DNA of 64,000 nt, taken from assembly GCF_000820105.1 (NCBI RefSeq), contig NZ_CDDB01000064.1, positions 1 through 64,000 on the forward strand. The letters are read 5' to 3'. This document shows positions 8,583-17,885 of the stretch, piece by piece. Below the pieces are notes generated by a model. It was not told the DNA's origin. It searched no databases and saw nothing but the letters and a program-made list of their open reading frames with translations. Numbering within the stretch: the first letter of the stretch is position 1; every line of letters begins with the position of its first letter. The stretch is from Aeromonas schubertii (lineage in GTDB: Bacteria; Pseudomonadota; Gammaproteobacteria; Enterobacterales; Aeromonadaceae). Position numbers and translations under genes: made by a program.

Positions 8583-9479
8583 ATGCGAGGACTCGACTAT
8601 CACTGGCTGGCGGCGCTCGATGCCGTGGTGGCCCACGGTGGCTTCGACAAGGGGGCGCAGGCGCTCTTCGTCACCCAGTCGGCCATCTCGCAGCGCATCA
8701 AGCAGCTCGAGCGCTGGCTCGCCCAGCCCGTGTTGGTGCGCGCTACCCCGCCCCGTCCTACCGAGCTCGGGCAGCGTCTGCTCGGCCACTACCGCCGGGT
8801 TCAATTGCTGGAGCAGGAGCTGCACCCGGCCCTCTCACCGGAGGGCAGTGGCCCCCTCTCTTTGGCCATTGCCACCAATGCCGACAGCCTGGCCACCTGG
8901 CTGCTGCCGGCCCTCACTCCCCTGATGTGCTCGGGACAGCTGCTGCTCAATCTGATGGTGGACGACGAGAGCCGTACTCTGAACCGGCTGCGCTCCGGCG
9001 AGGCGGTGGCCGCCATCAGCAGCGAGCCGACCCCCATGGCGGGCTGCGTCAGCGACAGCCTGGGGCGGCTCGACTACCTCTGTGTCGCCAGCCCGGCCTT
9101 CGCCAGCCACTACTTTGCCGATGGCATCGATGCCGGGGCCCTGGCCCGTGCTCCCGCCGTGGTGTTCGACCCCCATGACGACATGCACGGCGTCTTTCTC
9201 GCCGAGCGCTTCGCCCTCTCCTCCGTGGCCTGGCCGCACCATGTGGTGCGCTCGTCGGAGGCCTTCGTCAAGCTGGCCCTGCAGGGCTGTGCCTACTGCC
9301 TCATCCCCAGGCTGATGATCGAGCCGGAGCTGGCGAGCGGTGAGCTGGTGGATCTGCTGCCGGGCCAGGGGGTGAGCCGTACCCTCTACTGGCACCGCTG
9401 GGCCCTCGAAAGCGGTCTGCTGGCCCGCCTCTCCGAGACCTGCATCGGCTCGGCCCGCCTTTTTCTGGCACAAGGGTGA
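8583..9479 (+). CDS. argP: LysR-family regulator ArgP
   Basis: A 298-residue LysR-type regulator whose N-terminus (GLDYHWLAALDAVVAHGGF, then VTQSAISQRIKQLE) matches the ArgP/IciA subgroup. ArgP binds arginine or lysine and activates argO with arginine while holding RNA polymerase at the promoter with lysine. The effector domain spans about 90-290. The divergent neighbour argO is the expected target. The 97-bp intergenic region (8486-8582) must carry both promoters and the ArgP operator; it is AT-rich (AATAATCTTAATGGATTATC around 8540). Confidence 0.92.
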   Translation: MRGLDYHWLAALDAVVAHGGFDKGAQALFVTQSAISQRIKQLERWLAQPVLVRATPPRPTELGQRLLGHYRRVQLLEQELHPALSPEGSGPLSLAIATNADSLATWLLPALTPLMCSGQLLLNLMVDDESRTLNRLRSGEAVAAISSEPTPMAGCVSDSLGRLDYLCVASPAFASHYFADGIDAGALARAPAVVFDPHDDMHGVFLAERFALSSVAWPHHVVRSSEAFVKLALQGCAYCLIPRLMIEPELASGELVDLLPGQGVSRTLYWHRWALESGLLARLSETCIGSARLFLAQG

Positions 9480-9565
9480 TAAAGGGTCTCATTACTGCTC
9501 TATCCTCTACAGACAGGGAGAAACAGCAAGCCGCTGGATAGCGCTCTCGTTCATGGAGGAAAGCG

Positions 9566-10489
9566 ATGTTGAAAAAAACGAGCGAGTCACTGCTCGACGA
9601 CCCGGCGGCCTTGATGGCGCTCCACGATCTGACTGAGAGTGATCTCGCCCTGATCCGCAAATTTGGCCAGACCATTTTGCCCAAGATCAATGAGTTTGTG
9701 ACTCACTTCTACGGCTGGTTGAGAACGACCCCCGCCTTCGAACAATTCTTCAGCGATACCCAGCGCCTGGCTCATGTGCAGGAGCAGCAACTGACCTATT
9801 GGCGCAGCTTCTTCGGCGCCCAGATCAATGCGCAATACGTGCAGGAGCGAGTCATGGTGGGGGAGATCCACGCCAGGGTCGGTCTGCCTCTGCCCACCTA
9901 TTTTGCCGGCATGAACATGTCGATGTTGATCTTCACCAAGCGCATGTATGACGGAAGCCTCTATAGCGATGAGTACAGTGCCCTGGTGACGGCGTTTACC
10001 AAGTTGCTTCACATGGACACCACCATAGTGGTGGACACCTATGCCCGTCTCAATAACAAGCGATTTGCCGAGCAGAGTGAGGCCCTGCTGGCCATGTCGA
10101 CCCCTGTGACCACCATCTGGCAGGATGTGCTGATGCTGCCCATTGTCGGGATCATCGACTCCAAGCGGGCCCAGGACATCATGACGGCGGTGCTCAACAA
10201 GATCTCTGAGCAAAGAGCCAAGGTCTTTATCATGGACATCTCTGGTGTGGCCGTAGTCGATACGGCGGTAGCCAACCATTTCATCAAGATCACCAAGGCG
10301 ACCAAGTTGATGGGGTGCGAGAGCCTGGTGTCCGGGGTCTCCCCCTCCATCGCCAAGACCATGGTGCAACTCGGGGTCAATGTGGGTGAGGTCAAAACCA
10401 GTGCCACCCTGCGCGATGCCCTCGAGAGTGCCTTCAAGACGGTTGGCCTCAACATTCAGGGGCGATCTCACTTCGATGAGAGAGAGTAG
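9566..10489 (+). CDS. rsbR: RsbR-type stressosome scaffold with globin sensor and STAS domain
   Basis: A 307-residue protein with two domains. Residues about 20-165 form a globin-coupled-sensor fold, with the proximal-histidine segment GEIHARVGLP placing His102 as the haem ligand. Residues about 180-290 form a STAS domain of RsbR type. The two RsbR phosphorylation positions known from Bacillus are represented by Ser199 (GIIDSKRA) and Thr233 (VVDTAVANHF). RsbR and RsbS build the icosahedral-like stressosome that sequesters the RsbT kinase until a signal arrives. GGAGG lies nine bases before the ATG. It is the first gene of a six-gene operon. Haem binding is inferred from the fold motif and its ligand is unknown (O2, NO or CO are typical). 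Confidence 0.9.
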   Translation: MLKKTSESLLDDPAALMALHDLTESDLALIRKFGQTILPKINEFVTHFYGWLRTTPAFEQFFSDTQRLAHVQEQQLTYWRSFFGAQINAQYVQERVMVGEIHARVGLPLPTYFAGMNMSMLIFTKRMYDGSLYSDEYSALVTAFTKLLHMDTTIVVDTYARLNNKRFAEQSEALLAMSTPVTTIWQDVLMLPIVGIIDSKRAQDIMTAVLNKISEQRAKVFIMDISGVAVVDTAVANHFIKITKATKLMGCESLVSGVSPSIAKTMVQLGVNVGEVKTSATLRDALESAFKTVGLNIQGRSHFDERE

Positions 10490-10495
10490 GACTCT

Positions 10496-10840
10496 ATGGA
10501 GCAGGCCATCACTATCAATCGTCTCAGGCAGGCCCTCATCGTCTCGTTACAGGTCGATCTCTCCCTGACGCTGCTATCAACCTTCGAGATGACCCTGCTC
10601 GCACGCTTGAGTGAGGGGGGGGTCAAGGGGGTGCTGATCGACCTCTCGGGGATCAGGACCTGCGGGTGTCATGAGCTGGAGGGACTGCTGTCCCTGGCCA
10701 AGGCGGTCGAGATGATGGGGAGGCACTGCATCTTCGTGGGGTTGAGGCCCGGTCTGGTAATGGGAATGCTGGATGTGGGCGTCGATACCTCGACCATGGT
10801 CTCGGTGGCTTCTCTGGAGCAAGGGATGGCGCTCTTATGA
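10496..10840 (+). CDS. rsbS: RsbS-type STAS protein with altered phosphosite
   Basis: A 114-residue single STAS domain. The order after RsbR and before RsbT, the length and the motif VGLRPGLVMGMLDVGV identify it as the stressosome core protein RsbS. In Bacillus RsbS, Ser59 within an IDSF segment is phosphorylated by RsbT to release the kinase. Here the aligned segment reads TCGCHE, so Cys58 replaces that serine and Gly57 replaces the preceding aspartate; Cys56 adds a nearby thiol. The start is six bases after the rsbR stop. The stop overlaps the rsbT start by 4 bp (ATGA). See the separate finding on the changed phosphosite. Confidence 0.86.
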   Translation: MEQAITINRLRQALIVSLQVDLSLTLLSTFEMTLLARLSEGGVKGVLIDLSGIRTCGCHELEGLLSLAKAVEMMGRHCIFVGLRPGLVMGMLDVGVDTSTMVSVASLEQGMALL

Positions 10841-11235
10841 GAGATGCCGAGTGTTATCACCTTCGGGAAGAGACCGACATCGCCATCGCCGTGATGGGCT
10901 CCTTTACCTATAGCCAGACCTGCAGTCTGGATGCGCAACAGGTGAGCGAGGTGGCCACCACTGTCTCTGAACTGGCGACCAATGTCATCAAGTATGCCGG
11001 GGGTGGAGAGGTATGGATTGAGTATCTAAGCGAGCGAGGAGAGCAGGGGGTCAGGGTGACCGTCATCGATCGGGGCCCCGGGATCGCCGATCTCGAGAGT
11101 GCCCTGATGGATCACTTCTCGACCGGGCAATCACTGGGCCTGGGGTTGCCCGGAGTACGGCGTCTGATGGATGAGTTTTCTATTAGCACCTCGGCGCAAG
11201 GCACCAGAGTGACGGTGACCAAATGGAGGCGATGA
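10837..11235 (+). CDS. rsbT: RsbT-type serine/threonine kinase (GHKL fold)
   Basis: A 132-residue GHKL-ATPase kinase of the RsbT/RsbW type. The N-box (VSELATNVIKYA, near residues 43-54), the G1 box (IDRGPGIAD) and the G2 box (GLGLPGVRRLMDEF) are all intact, so ATP binding and kinase activity are expected. In Bacillus, RsbT is held by the stressosome, phosphorylates RsbR and RsbS under stress, then leaves to activate the phosphatase RsbU. No RsbU or sigma-B gene is present here, so the downstream partner must differ. The start overlaps rsbS by 4 bp and the stop overlaps the rsbX start. Confidence 0.9.
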   Translation: MRDAECYHLREETDIAIAVMGSFTYSQTCSLDAQQVSEVATTVSELATNVIKYAGGGEVWIEYLSERGEQGVRVTVIDRGPGIADLESALMDHFSTGQSLGLGLPGVRRLMDEFSISTSAQGTRVTVTKWRR

Positions 11236-11822
11236 TGTCAGTTCAGGTCGCGATGCGGCAGACCCCCTGTTTTGGTGAATCGGTCTCTGGTGATGGTGTG
11301 GTCATCCTCAATCGGGAACGGGTTGTTTTTATCGCCGTCATCGATGTATTGGGGCATGGGGAGAAAGCAGCACAGCTGGCCCGTGAGATGGAGTCCTTTA
11401 TCAAGTCGTGTCCTGCCGCCACAGTGGCGGGATTGATGGAGATGGTTCACCTGCATTTTCAAGGTGCCTTGGGGGCGGCCATCACTATGCTGAGCATCGA
11501 CCTGGAGGAGAATCGGTTTCAGACCGTGGGGGTGGGAAACGTGATGTTGAGGAAACGGGGATGGGGCAGTTGGGTCTCTTTCCACGCCCAGTCGGGTATC
11601 GTGTGCGAGATGATCCCGACGCTGCTGACCCAGGAGGGGGAGGTGGAGCCCCAGGCGCTCTTTATCATTACATCGGACGGGATCCGGGAGAATATTCCGC
11701 TGGAGGAGGATCCTTCCCTCTTTCTGCGAAGTCCTTCTGATATCGCCGGTTACATGATGGAGCACTTTGCCAAGCACCATGATGACGCCACCGTTGTGGT
11801 GGCCAGGTGTCGCCATGGCTGA
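11235..11822 (+). CDS. rsbX: RsbX-type PP2C phosphatase
   Basis: A small SpoIIE/PP2C-like serine phosphatase of about 195 residues. Metal-binding and family motifs are [21 protein letters not shown] and HDDATVVV. In Bacillus, RsbX dephosphorylates RsbS-P and RsbR-P and resets the stressosome. The ATG at 11235 is chosen because GGAGG lies five bases upstream; ATGs at 11232 and 11223 are in frame and would add one to four residues. It overlaps the kinase gene after it (start 11815) by 8 bp. Confidence 0.85.
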   Translation: MSVQVAMRQTPCFGESVSGDGVVILNRERVVFIAVIDVLGHGEKAAQLAREMESFIKSCPAATVAGLMEMVHLHFQGALGAAITMLSIDLEENRFQTVGVGNVMLRKRGWGSWVSFHAQSGIVCEMIPTLLTQEGEVEPQALFIITSDGIRENIPLEEDPSLFLRSPSDIAGYMMEHFAKHHDDATVVVARCRHG

Positions 11823-14800
11823 GTCCGTCTCCCTCACGGTTCGCTCGACCGAGAGCAGCCTCATTGCCTTTCGGCACAAACTGCTGGCCCTGGCTCGCAG
11901 CTATGGTTATGCCCAGAGTGAACAGGATCGCTGGTTGTTGACCATGGATGCCTGGCTTTTGGCGCAACTTGAGGGATTCGCCTCACTGGAGCTGCAGATT
12001 GCCTTGCAGGAGTTCGGGGTCATCTTCTCGGTTGCCGGGGCGAATGAGGGGGAAGGCAAGGGATCCGAGTGGACGCTTGATGGTCGCAGGGCCGTGGAGA
12101 TGGAGGCGCGCCAGGTGCTGGCGAGCCAGCTGCGTGAAAAAAACCGCGATGAACTGCTCGATGAATTACATGCCAAGAATCAGGTATTGGCGGCTCATCA
12201 GGAGGGGCTGGAGCAAGAGATTGCCCGGCGCACTGCCGATCTGGTCGCCAGTGAAGAGATGGCGCGAACCATTATCGAGGGGGCGCCCTCGAGCCTGGCC
12301 ATCATCGACAGCGAGGGGAAGATCCTGTTGTGGAATCGCACCGCCGAGCGAACCTATGGCTATGGGGTCGATGAGGTCATGGGAGCCTCTCTCTTCGAGC
12401 TGCTGAAGATGGTCCTTCCCGAGTCGCTCTCCTCCGTGCTCACCTTCCCCTTGCGGCTGGCTCATGCGGCCATGCTCAAAGAGGGCTCCTACGAGGTCCC
12501 CACTTATACGAGGGAGGGGCACCAGGTCTCCGTCGACCTCGGGATTTCCGTCTTCGAGCTGGGGGGATGCTGCCGGGCGGCCATGTTTTTGAGGGATGTG
12601 ACGTCAAGAAAGCAAACAGAAAGAGAGCTCAGTGAGGCCAAGGTCAAGGCTGAAGAGGCCGTCGAGGTGAAGTCCATGTTCCTGGCGAACATGAGTCACG
12701 AAATCAGAACGCCCATGAATGCCATCATCGGTATGTCCCACCTGGCGCTCAATACCGAGCTTACCCCCAAGCAGCACGACTACATCAGCAAGATCCACAC
12801 CTCGGCGACTCTGCTGCTGGGAATCATCAACGACATTCTGGATTTCAGCAAGATCGAAGCCGGCAAGCTCTCGGTGGAGCAGGTCGACTTCTATCTGGAA
12901 GATGTGTTTCACAATGTCTCCATGGTGACGGGACAGAAGGCATTCGATAAAGGACTCGAGCTGCTCTTTGCCATTCCCAGAGAGGTACCGAAGGCGCTGT
13001 GTGGCGATCCCCTGCGGTTGGGTCAGGTGATCATCAATCTGGTAAACAATGCGGTGAAATTTACCGAGCAGGGGGAGATTTCCGTCTCGGTCAGCAGGGG
13101 AGAGGTACAACCCGGGAAGATCGAGCTTATCTTCGAGGTCTCGGATACCGGGATCGGGATGACCGAGAAGCAGACCAGGGGGTTGTTTCAGGCGTTTACC
13201 CAGGCCGATGGCAGCACGACCCGCAAATATGGGGGAACCGGGTTGGGGCTTTCGATCAGCCGGCGATTGGTCGAACTCATGGGGGGCGCGATCCGGGTCG
13301 AGAGCACACCGGGCAGAGGGAGCCACTTCATCTTCAACATCTGGTTTGGCACCAGCGAGCAGCCGGAGCGTCACCATGAGGTGGTACCGGGTCGACTCTC
13401 GAGTATTCGCACCCTCATCGTCGATGACAACGAGCACGCCAGAGATATTCTGGGCGAGTTGCTCACGGCCATGTCGGTTCCGGTGGTTGCGGTATCGAGC
13501 GGGATGGACGCCCTGCGCACCCTGAAGGAGGCACAGGAGAAGGAGACTCCGTTTGAGCTGGTGTTCATGGACTGGAATATGCCCGAGCTCAATGGTATCG
13601 AAACATCGCAACGGATCCGTGGCGAGCTTCCTGCCGAGATACAGCCAGGCATCGTGATTGTGACCGCCTATGACAAGGATGAGGTGCTGGGGGAGATGGC
13701 GGGTGTCGATGCCGCCGGCTTTTTGACCAAACCGGTCAGCTCTTCCCATCTGTTTGATATGTTGATGAACCTCTTTATGGGGGCCGAGCCCGGTGGCAAG
13801 ACGCTACAGAGGCAGGATACTCCTGAGTCGAGCTGGTCTCTCTCCGGTATCCGCGTCCTGCTGACCGAGGACAACGAGATCAATCAGCAGATTGCCATCG
13901 AGCTGATGGAGAGCAAGGGGTTGCTGGTGACGGTGGCGAGCAACGGTCAGGAGGCACTGGATCGGTTGGCAGACGCCAGGCTGCGGGAAATGCCGTTCGA
14001 TATCATCTTTATGGATCTGCAGATGCCGATCATGGACGGTTATGAGGCCAGCCGACGGATCCGTGCCATGGAGGAGTGGGATCAGGTGCCGCTGATTGCC
14101 ATGACGGCCCATGCCATGGTGGAGGAGCGCGATCGCTGCCTTGCCTTGGGGATGAACGATCATATCTCCAAACCCATCGACCCCGACCTGCTCTATCGAA
14201 CCATCAGCCGCTGGTGTCAGGGCTCGCGGGAGATCACCAGGCCCGCCTCACCCGGGACCAAGAGATCGGCGCCTGTCGAGCGGCTGCAGAGTATCGCCTC
14301 CCTCGATGTCAAAAACGGCCTGCTGCGTGTCGCTGGCAATGAAAAGCTCTATACCCGCCTGCTCTCGCAGATGATGGATGAACAGGTCGATATAGTGCGC
14401 CGGATTGGCATTGCCCTGGAGAAGGGGGAGAGGGAATTGGCCGTGCGTCATGCCCATACCCTCAAGGGGACCTCGGCCAACCTCGGAGCCGTGCTGACCT
14501 CCGATATTGCATCGCGTCTTGAGTTGGCACTGAGCAAAATGACAAGCAAAGAAGAGGTTGAGGCGATCCTCGCAGAGATGGGGGAGCACCTCGGTGACTT
14601 CTTCGGGCAACTGGCCTCGGCCCTTAACCGTCCTCCTCCCCAGCGGGTCAAGGGGGGAGAGCTGGATCCCGCCACCCGATCCATGCTCTATCGATTGGCA
14701 CAGCTGTTGCTCGATATGGATGCAACGGCGATCGATTACTTTGAAGAGAACTATTTGTGTCTTCAAGATCTGCTCAATCCTGATGATTTTTCCGATTGTG

Positions 14801-14910
14801 GCAAGTACATCAACGACTGTGATTTCGAGTCGGCCAGAGTGGTGCTGAACAAAGCAGTATCCATCTATCCCCTCGATCTCGACAAGCTGGATGAGGCCAG
14901 GGATGAATGA
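11815..14910 (+). CDS. Hybrid sensor histidine kinase (PAS-HisKA-HATPase-REC-REC-HPt)
   Basis: A 1031-residue soluble phosphorelay kinase with no transmembrane helices. Domains in order: an N-terminal region (about 5-80) that resembles the first half of an RsbW/RsbT-like ATPase without its N-box, a coiled coil, PAS (about 155-270), HisKA with His295 (MSHEIRTP), HATPase (N-box [10 protein letters not shown]1 DTGIGM, G2 GTGLGLSI), receiver 1 with Asp586, receiver 2 with Asp734 and an HPt domain with His881 (AHTLKG). The ATG at 11815 overlaps rsbX by 8 bp; a frame open from 11767 is probably not used. In Vibrio stressosome loci I recall a kinase and regulator occupying the same place, so it is the likely stressosome output. 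Confidence 0.9.
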   Translation: MAESVSLTVRSTESSLIAFRHKLLALARSYGYAQSEQDRWLLTMDAWLLAQLEGFASLELQIALQEFGVIFSVAGANEGEGKGSEWTLDGRRAVEMEARQVLASQLREKNRDELLDELHAKNQVLAAHQEGLEQEIARRTADLVASEEMARTIIEGAPSSLAIIDSEGKILLWNRTAERTYGYGVDEVMGASLFELLKMVLPESLSSVLTFPLRLAHAAMLKEGSYEVPTYTREGHQVSVDLGISVFELGGCCRAAMFLRDVTSRKQTERELSEAKVKAEEAVEVKSMFLANMSHEIRTPMNAIIGMSHLALNTELTPKQHDYISKIHTSATLLLGIINDILDFSKIEAGKLSVEQVDFYLEDVFHNVSMVTGQKAFDKGLELLFAIPREVPKALCGDPLRLGQVIINLVNNAVKFTEQGEISVSVSRGEVQPGKIELIFEVSDTGIGMTEKQTRGLFQAFTQADGSTTRKYGGTGLGLSISRRLVELMGGAIRVESTPGRGSHFIFNIWFGTSEQPERHHEVVPGRLSSIRTLIVDDNEHARDILGELLTAMSVPVVAVSSGMDALRTLKEAQEKETPFELVFMDWNMPELNGIETSQRIRGELPAEIQPGIVIVTAYDKDEVLGEMAGVDAAGFLTKPVSSSHLFDMLMNLFMGAEPGGKTLQRQDTPESSWSLSGIRVLLTEDNEINQQIAIELMESKGLLVTVASNGQEALDRLADARLREMPFDIIFMDLQMPIMDGYEASRRIRAMEEWDQVPLIAMTAHAMVEERDRCLALGMNDHISKPIDPDLLYRTISRWCQGSREITRPASPGTKRSAPVERLQSIASLDVKNGLLRVAGNEKLYTRLLSQMMDEQVDIVRRIGIALEKGERELAVRHAHTLKGTSANLGAVLTSDIASRLELALSKMTSKEEVEAILAEMGEHLGDFFGQLASALNRPPPQRVKGGELDPATRSMLYRLAQLLLDMDATAIDYFEENYLCLQDLLNPDDFSDCGKYINDCDFESARVVLNKAVSIYPLDLDKLDEARDE

Positions 14911-16015
14911 GACAATTTTGGTGGTCGACGACAATCCCGAAAACCGGGCTGTCTTGATCGGGCTGCTCAAGCCCCATTACCGGATCCTGGTGGCGGTCAA
15001 CGGGGCACAGGCGCTGGAGATCTGTCAGCGTAGTCAGCCTGAATTGGTCCTGCTGGATGTGATGATGCCCGAGCTCGATGGCTATGAGGTGTGTCGTCGT
15101 CTCAAGGAGCATCCCGAGCTGGCCGAGATCCCCGTTATCTTTCTCACCGCCAAGTCCCAAATAGAGGATGAGGAGATGGGCTTTAGCGTGGGGGCGGTCG
15201 ACTACATCATGAAGCCCATTAGCCCCCCCATCTTGTTGAGCCGGGTCAGGACCCACATCAGACTCAGGCAAGCCAGGGCTGCGTTGGCCAGGCAGAATGA
15301 GGTGCTGGAGCAGAGGGTCAAGGCGCGCACCCATGAACTTGAGGTGCTGCAGGATGCCATCATCGTTGCCATGGCATCTTTGGCTGAGACCCGTGATAAC
15401 GAGACCGGCAATCACATTCGGCGTACACAGCACTATATCCGGGCCCTGGCGCTGCAGTTGGTGGCCGATGGGCATCACAGGGAGCAACTGACCCCTTCTG
15501 CCATTGAACTGCTCTTCAAGTCCGCCCCCCTGCATGACGTTGGCAAGGTGGGGATCCCTGACGAGGTGCTGCTCAAACCCGGCAAACTCACCTCCGACGA
15601 GTTTGAGGTGATGAAGAGCCACACGACACAGGGGCTCAACGTCCTAAAAACTGTCGAGAATGCTCTCGATTTCAAGTGTGATTTCCTCCGGCTGGCCAAT
15701 GAGATCGCCTATTGCCATCAGGAGAAGTGGGACGGGAGTGGATACCCGCAAGGACTCAAAGGAGAGACGATACCCCTGAGTGCACGCCTGATGAGCGTGG
15801 CCGATGTCTACGATGCACTCATATCGAGGCGCGTCTACAAGCCGGCCTTCACCCATGAAAAGGCGGTGGAAATCATCAGGGAGGGGAGAGGGCAGCACTT
15901 CGATCCTCAGGTGGTGGATGCTTTCCTGGCGATCGAGGGACATTTTCAGGAGATTGCCAGGCAATATCAGGACGAGGAGTGTCCGCAGCAGGATGTTCGA
16001 CCCCTGGCGGGATGA
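14903..16015 (+). CDS. Response regulator with HD-GYP domain
   Basis: A 370-residue two-domain protein. The N-terminal receiver has the phosphoacceptor Asp52 ([11 protein letters not shown]). A short coiled coil leads to a C-terminal HD-GYP domain with His211-Asp212 ([11 protein letters not shown]) and Gly280-Tyr281-Pro282 (WDGSGYPQG). HD-GYP domains with these residues hydrolyse cyclic-di-GMP (or cGAMP), so phosphorylation by the upstream kinase probably changes second-messenger levels. The ATG at 14903 overlaps the kinase gene by 8 bp. An in-frame ATG at 14891 adds four residues and lacks a better ribosome site. It is the last gene of the stressosome operon and is followed by a terminator. 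Confidence 0.92.
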   Translation: MNETILVVDDNPENRAVLIGLLKPHYRILVAVNGAQALEICQRSQPELVLLDVMMPELDGYEVCRRLKEHPELAEIPVIFLTAKSQIEDEEMGFSVGAVDYIMKPISPPILLSRVRTHIRLRQARAALARQNEVLEQRVKARTHELEVLQDAIIVAMASLAETRDNETGNHIRRTQHYIRALALQLVADGHHREQLTPSAIELLFKSAPLHDVGKVGIPDEVLLKPGKLTSDEFEVMKSHTTQGLNVLKTVENALDFKCDFLRLANEIAYCHQEKWDGSGYPQGLKGETIPLSARLMSVADVYDALISRRVYKPAFTHEKAVEIIREGRGQHFDPQVVDAFLAIEGHFQEIARQYQDEECPQQDVRPLAG

Positions 16016-16020
16016 GAATA

Positions 16021-16050
16021 AAAAAAACGGCGCCATCAGGCGCCGTTTTC
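16021..16050. terminator. Bidirectional terminator between HD-GYP gene and pykF
   Basis: AACGGCGCC pairs with GGCGCCGTT around an ATCA loop, with an A-run on the left and TTTT on the right, so it can serve both convergent transcripts. Confidence 0.88.
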
Positions 16051-16065
16051 GTCACGGGGCTGTGA

Positions 16066-17478
16066 TTACAGCACGTGCACGGAGGAGGTGTTGGTGGTGC
16101 CGCTCGGTACCAGAGCACCGGAGACCATGACAACCACGTCACCCTTCACGCCCATGCCGCTTTGCAGCGCGACGTCCATACCGATACGGTAGAAGTCGTC
16201 GGTGGAGGCGATGGAGTCAACCACGTGCGCCATCACGCCCTTGGAGAGGGAGAGCTGGGCTGCGGTCTTCTGGTTGGTGGTGATGGCCAGGATCCAGGCC
16301 TTCGGGAAGTACTTGCGGATGGCCTTGGCAGACTTGCCGCCTTCGGTGGCGACCACGATCAGCGGGGCATCCAGCTTCTCGGAGGTCTCGACCGCGCCCT
16401 TGCACACGGCTTCGGTGATGCGCAGCTTGTTGCTGTCGTTGGCAGCAGACAGGTTGGAGGGCATCACGGCGTCGGTACGCTCGCAGATGGTGGCCATGAT
16501 GGTCACGGCTTCCAGCGGGTACTTACCCTTGGCGGATTCGCCGGACAGCATGACCGCATCGGTGCCGTCCAGGATGGCGTTGGCCACGTCGCCGGCTTCG
16601 GCGCGGGTCGGACGCGGGTTTTTGATCATGGAGTCGAGCATCTGGGTCGCGGTGATAACCACTTTACGCGCCTTGTTGCACTTCTCGATGATCATCTTCT
16701 GGGCGAAGATCACCTCTTCAACCGGGATTTCGACACCCATGTCGCCACGGGCGACCATGATGCCGTCGGAGACAGCCAGGATCTCGTCGAAGTTGTCCAG
16801 GCCTTCCTGGTTCTCGATCTTGGAGATGATCTGGATGGCTTCGCCACCGTGGGCCTTCAGGTGCTCACGGATTTCCAGCACGTCTTCCTTCTTGCGGATG
16901 AAGGAGGCGGCAACGAAGTCCACGCCCTGCTCACAACCGAAGACCAGGTCACGCTTGTCCTTCTCGGCCAGGGCCGGCAGCTTGATGGAGACGCCCGGCA
17001 GGTTAACGCCCTTGTTCTCGCCCAGATCGCCGTTGTTCAGGACCTTACAGATCACTTCACGCTCGGTGATTTCGATGACGTCCAGACCGATCAGGCCGTC
17101 GTCAACCAGGATGCGGTTGCCCACGCGCAGGTCGCTGGCAAAGCCGGCATAGGTCACGGCAACCTTGTCCTTGTTACCCACGACAGTCTGGTCGGTGGTG
17201 AAGGTGAAGGTCTGGCCGGCAACCAGGGAGACATCATTGCCCCCTTCCAGCTTCATGGTACGGATCTCCGGACCCTTGGTGTCGAGCAGGATGGCGGCCT
17301 TGCGACCGCTCTCGGCCATCACTTCACGCAGGTTGCGGATGCGAGTGCCGTGCTCTTCGTAGTCACCGTGGGAGAAGTTCAGGCGCATGACGTTCATGCC
17401 AGCGTCCAGCAGCTTGGCCAGCATCTCTTTGGATTCGGTCTTGGGACCGATGGTGCAGACAATCTTGGTCTTTTTCAT
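16066..17478 (-). CDS. pykF: Pyruvate kinase I
   Basis: Converts phosphoenolpyruvate and ADP to pyruvate and ATP in the last step of glycolysis; cytoplasmic tetramer. The 470-residue product is nearly colinear with E. coli PykF, from the start [16 protein letters not shown], through the active-site [33 protein letters not shown] and MVARGD segments, to the C-terminal [11 protein letters not shown]. The start at 17478 matches the E. coli start; an alternative four residues upstream at 17490 cannot be excluded, and neither has a strong ribosome site. Repeated AACGTTTT motifs upstream suggest control by a LacI-family protein such as Cra. Confidence 0.97.
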   Translation of the reverse strand: MKKTKIVCTIGPKTESKEMLAKLLDAGMNVMRLNFSHGDYEEHGTRIRNLREVMAESGRKAAILLDTKGPEIRTMKLEGGNDVSLVAGQTFTFTTDQTVVGNKDKVAVTYAGFASDLRVGNRILVDDGLIGLDVIEITEREVICKVLNNGDLGENKGVNLPGVSIKLPALAEKDKRDLVFGCEQGVDFVAASFIRKKEDVLEIREHLKAHGGEAIQIISKIENQEGLDNFDEILAVSDGIMVARGDMGVEIPVEEVIFAQKMIIEKCNKARKVVITATQMLDSMIKNPRPTRAEAGDVANAILDGTDAVMLSGESAKGKYPLEAVTIMATICERTDAVMPSNLSAANDSNKLRITEAVCKGAVETSEKLDAPLIVVATEGGKSAKAIRKYFPKAWILAITTNQKTAAQLSLSKGVMAHVVDSIASTDDFYRIGMDVALQSGMGVKGDVVVMVSGALVPSGTTNTSSVHVL

Positions 17479-17885
17479 GTCAGTCTTCATGGTTAAAGGA
17501 ATTTTCGCCCGGCAATATACACCAGTTTTTGGATACTTTTTATGATCCAGAAACAACGTTTTGGCCAGAGAACGTTTTCTTTTTAACGGTAACGTTTTCG
17601 CTACCATTTTCCCTTTCTCCCTTATGGAGCAAGTTACATGCCCATAACAGAAGGTGTTCTCTGTTGGAGCCGATAAGCCCATGATGGCGATCAATCGTAG
17701 TCTAATAACAACGGCTTGGGACAAGTACCCCCTCTCGCCACTGCAAGAAGGATAGCCGGTCAGCCGGCCAGTTTCCCCACCGGGGGAGAGGTGGCCAGCG
17801 TGCAGTTATTCACAAAAAAGACAATTGGATTGCCGCCAGCCCCTGTGGTCGAGGTATTATCGAACCGGGTCCGTATGGGTATTTT
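17479..17885. other. Divergent promoter region between pykF and a binding-protein gene
   Basis: A 407-bp region without a gene. On the minus strand a TATATT -10 candidate for pykF lies at 17514-17519. Three AACGTTTT motifs follow at 17555-17598. The right part (about 17700-17885) is plain apart from a cluster of short A-runs near 17810. Confidence 0.6.
17555..17605. promoter_or_regulatory. Three AACGTTTT operator-like sites upstream of pykF
   Basis: Exact AACGTTTT words lie at 17555-17562, 17571-17578 and 17591-17598. The middle one sits in the near-palindrome GAGAACGTTTTC and the last in GGTA...TACC (17588-17605). A central CG flanked by A/T-rich arms is typical of LacI/GalR-family operators. 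In E. coli, Cra (FruR) represses pykF, so a Cra-like regulator is the first candidate. Confidence 0.5.

Noticed and set aside
11767-11814. An upstream start for the hybrid kinase at 11767
   Set aside because: It would add 16 residues ([12 protein letters not shown]...) read from inside rsbX, while the ATG at 11815 fits the overlapping operon style.
16075-17496. A 473-codon open frame antisense to pykF
   Set aside because: Its product is Gly/His/Val-rich with no motifs, and pykF itself is unambiguous.
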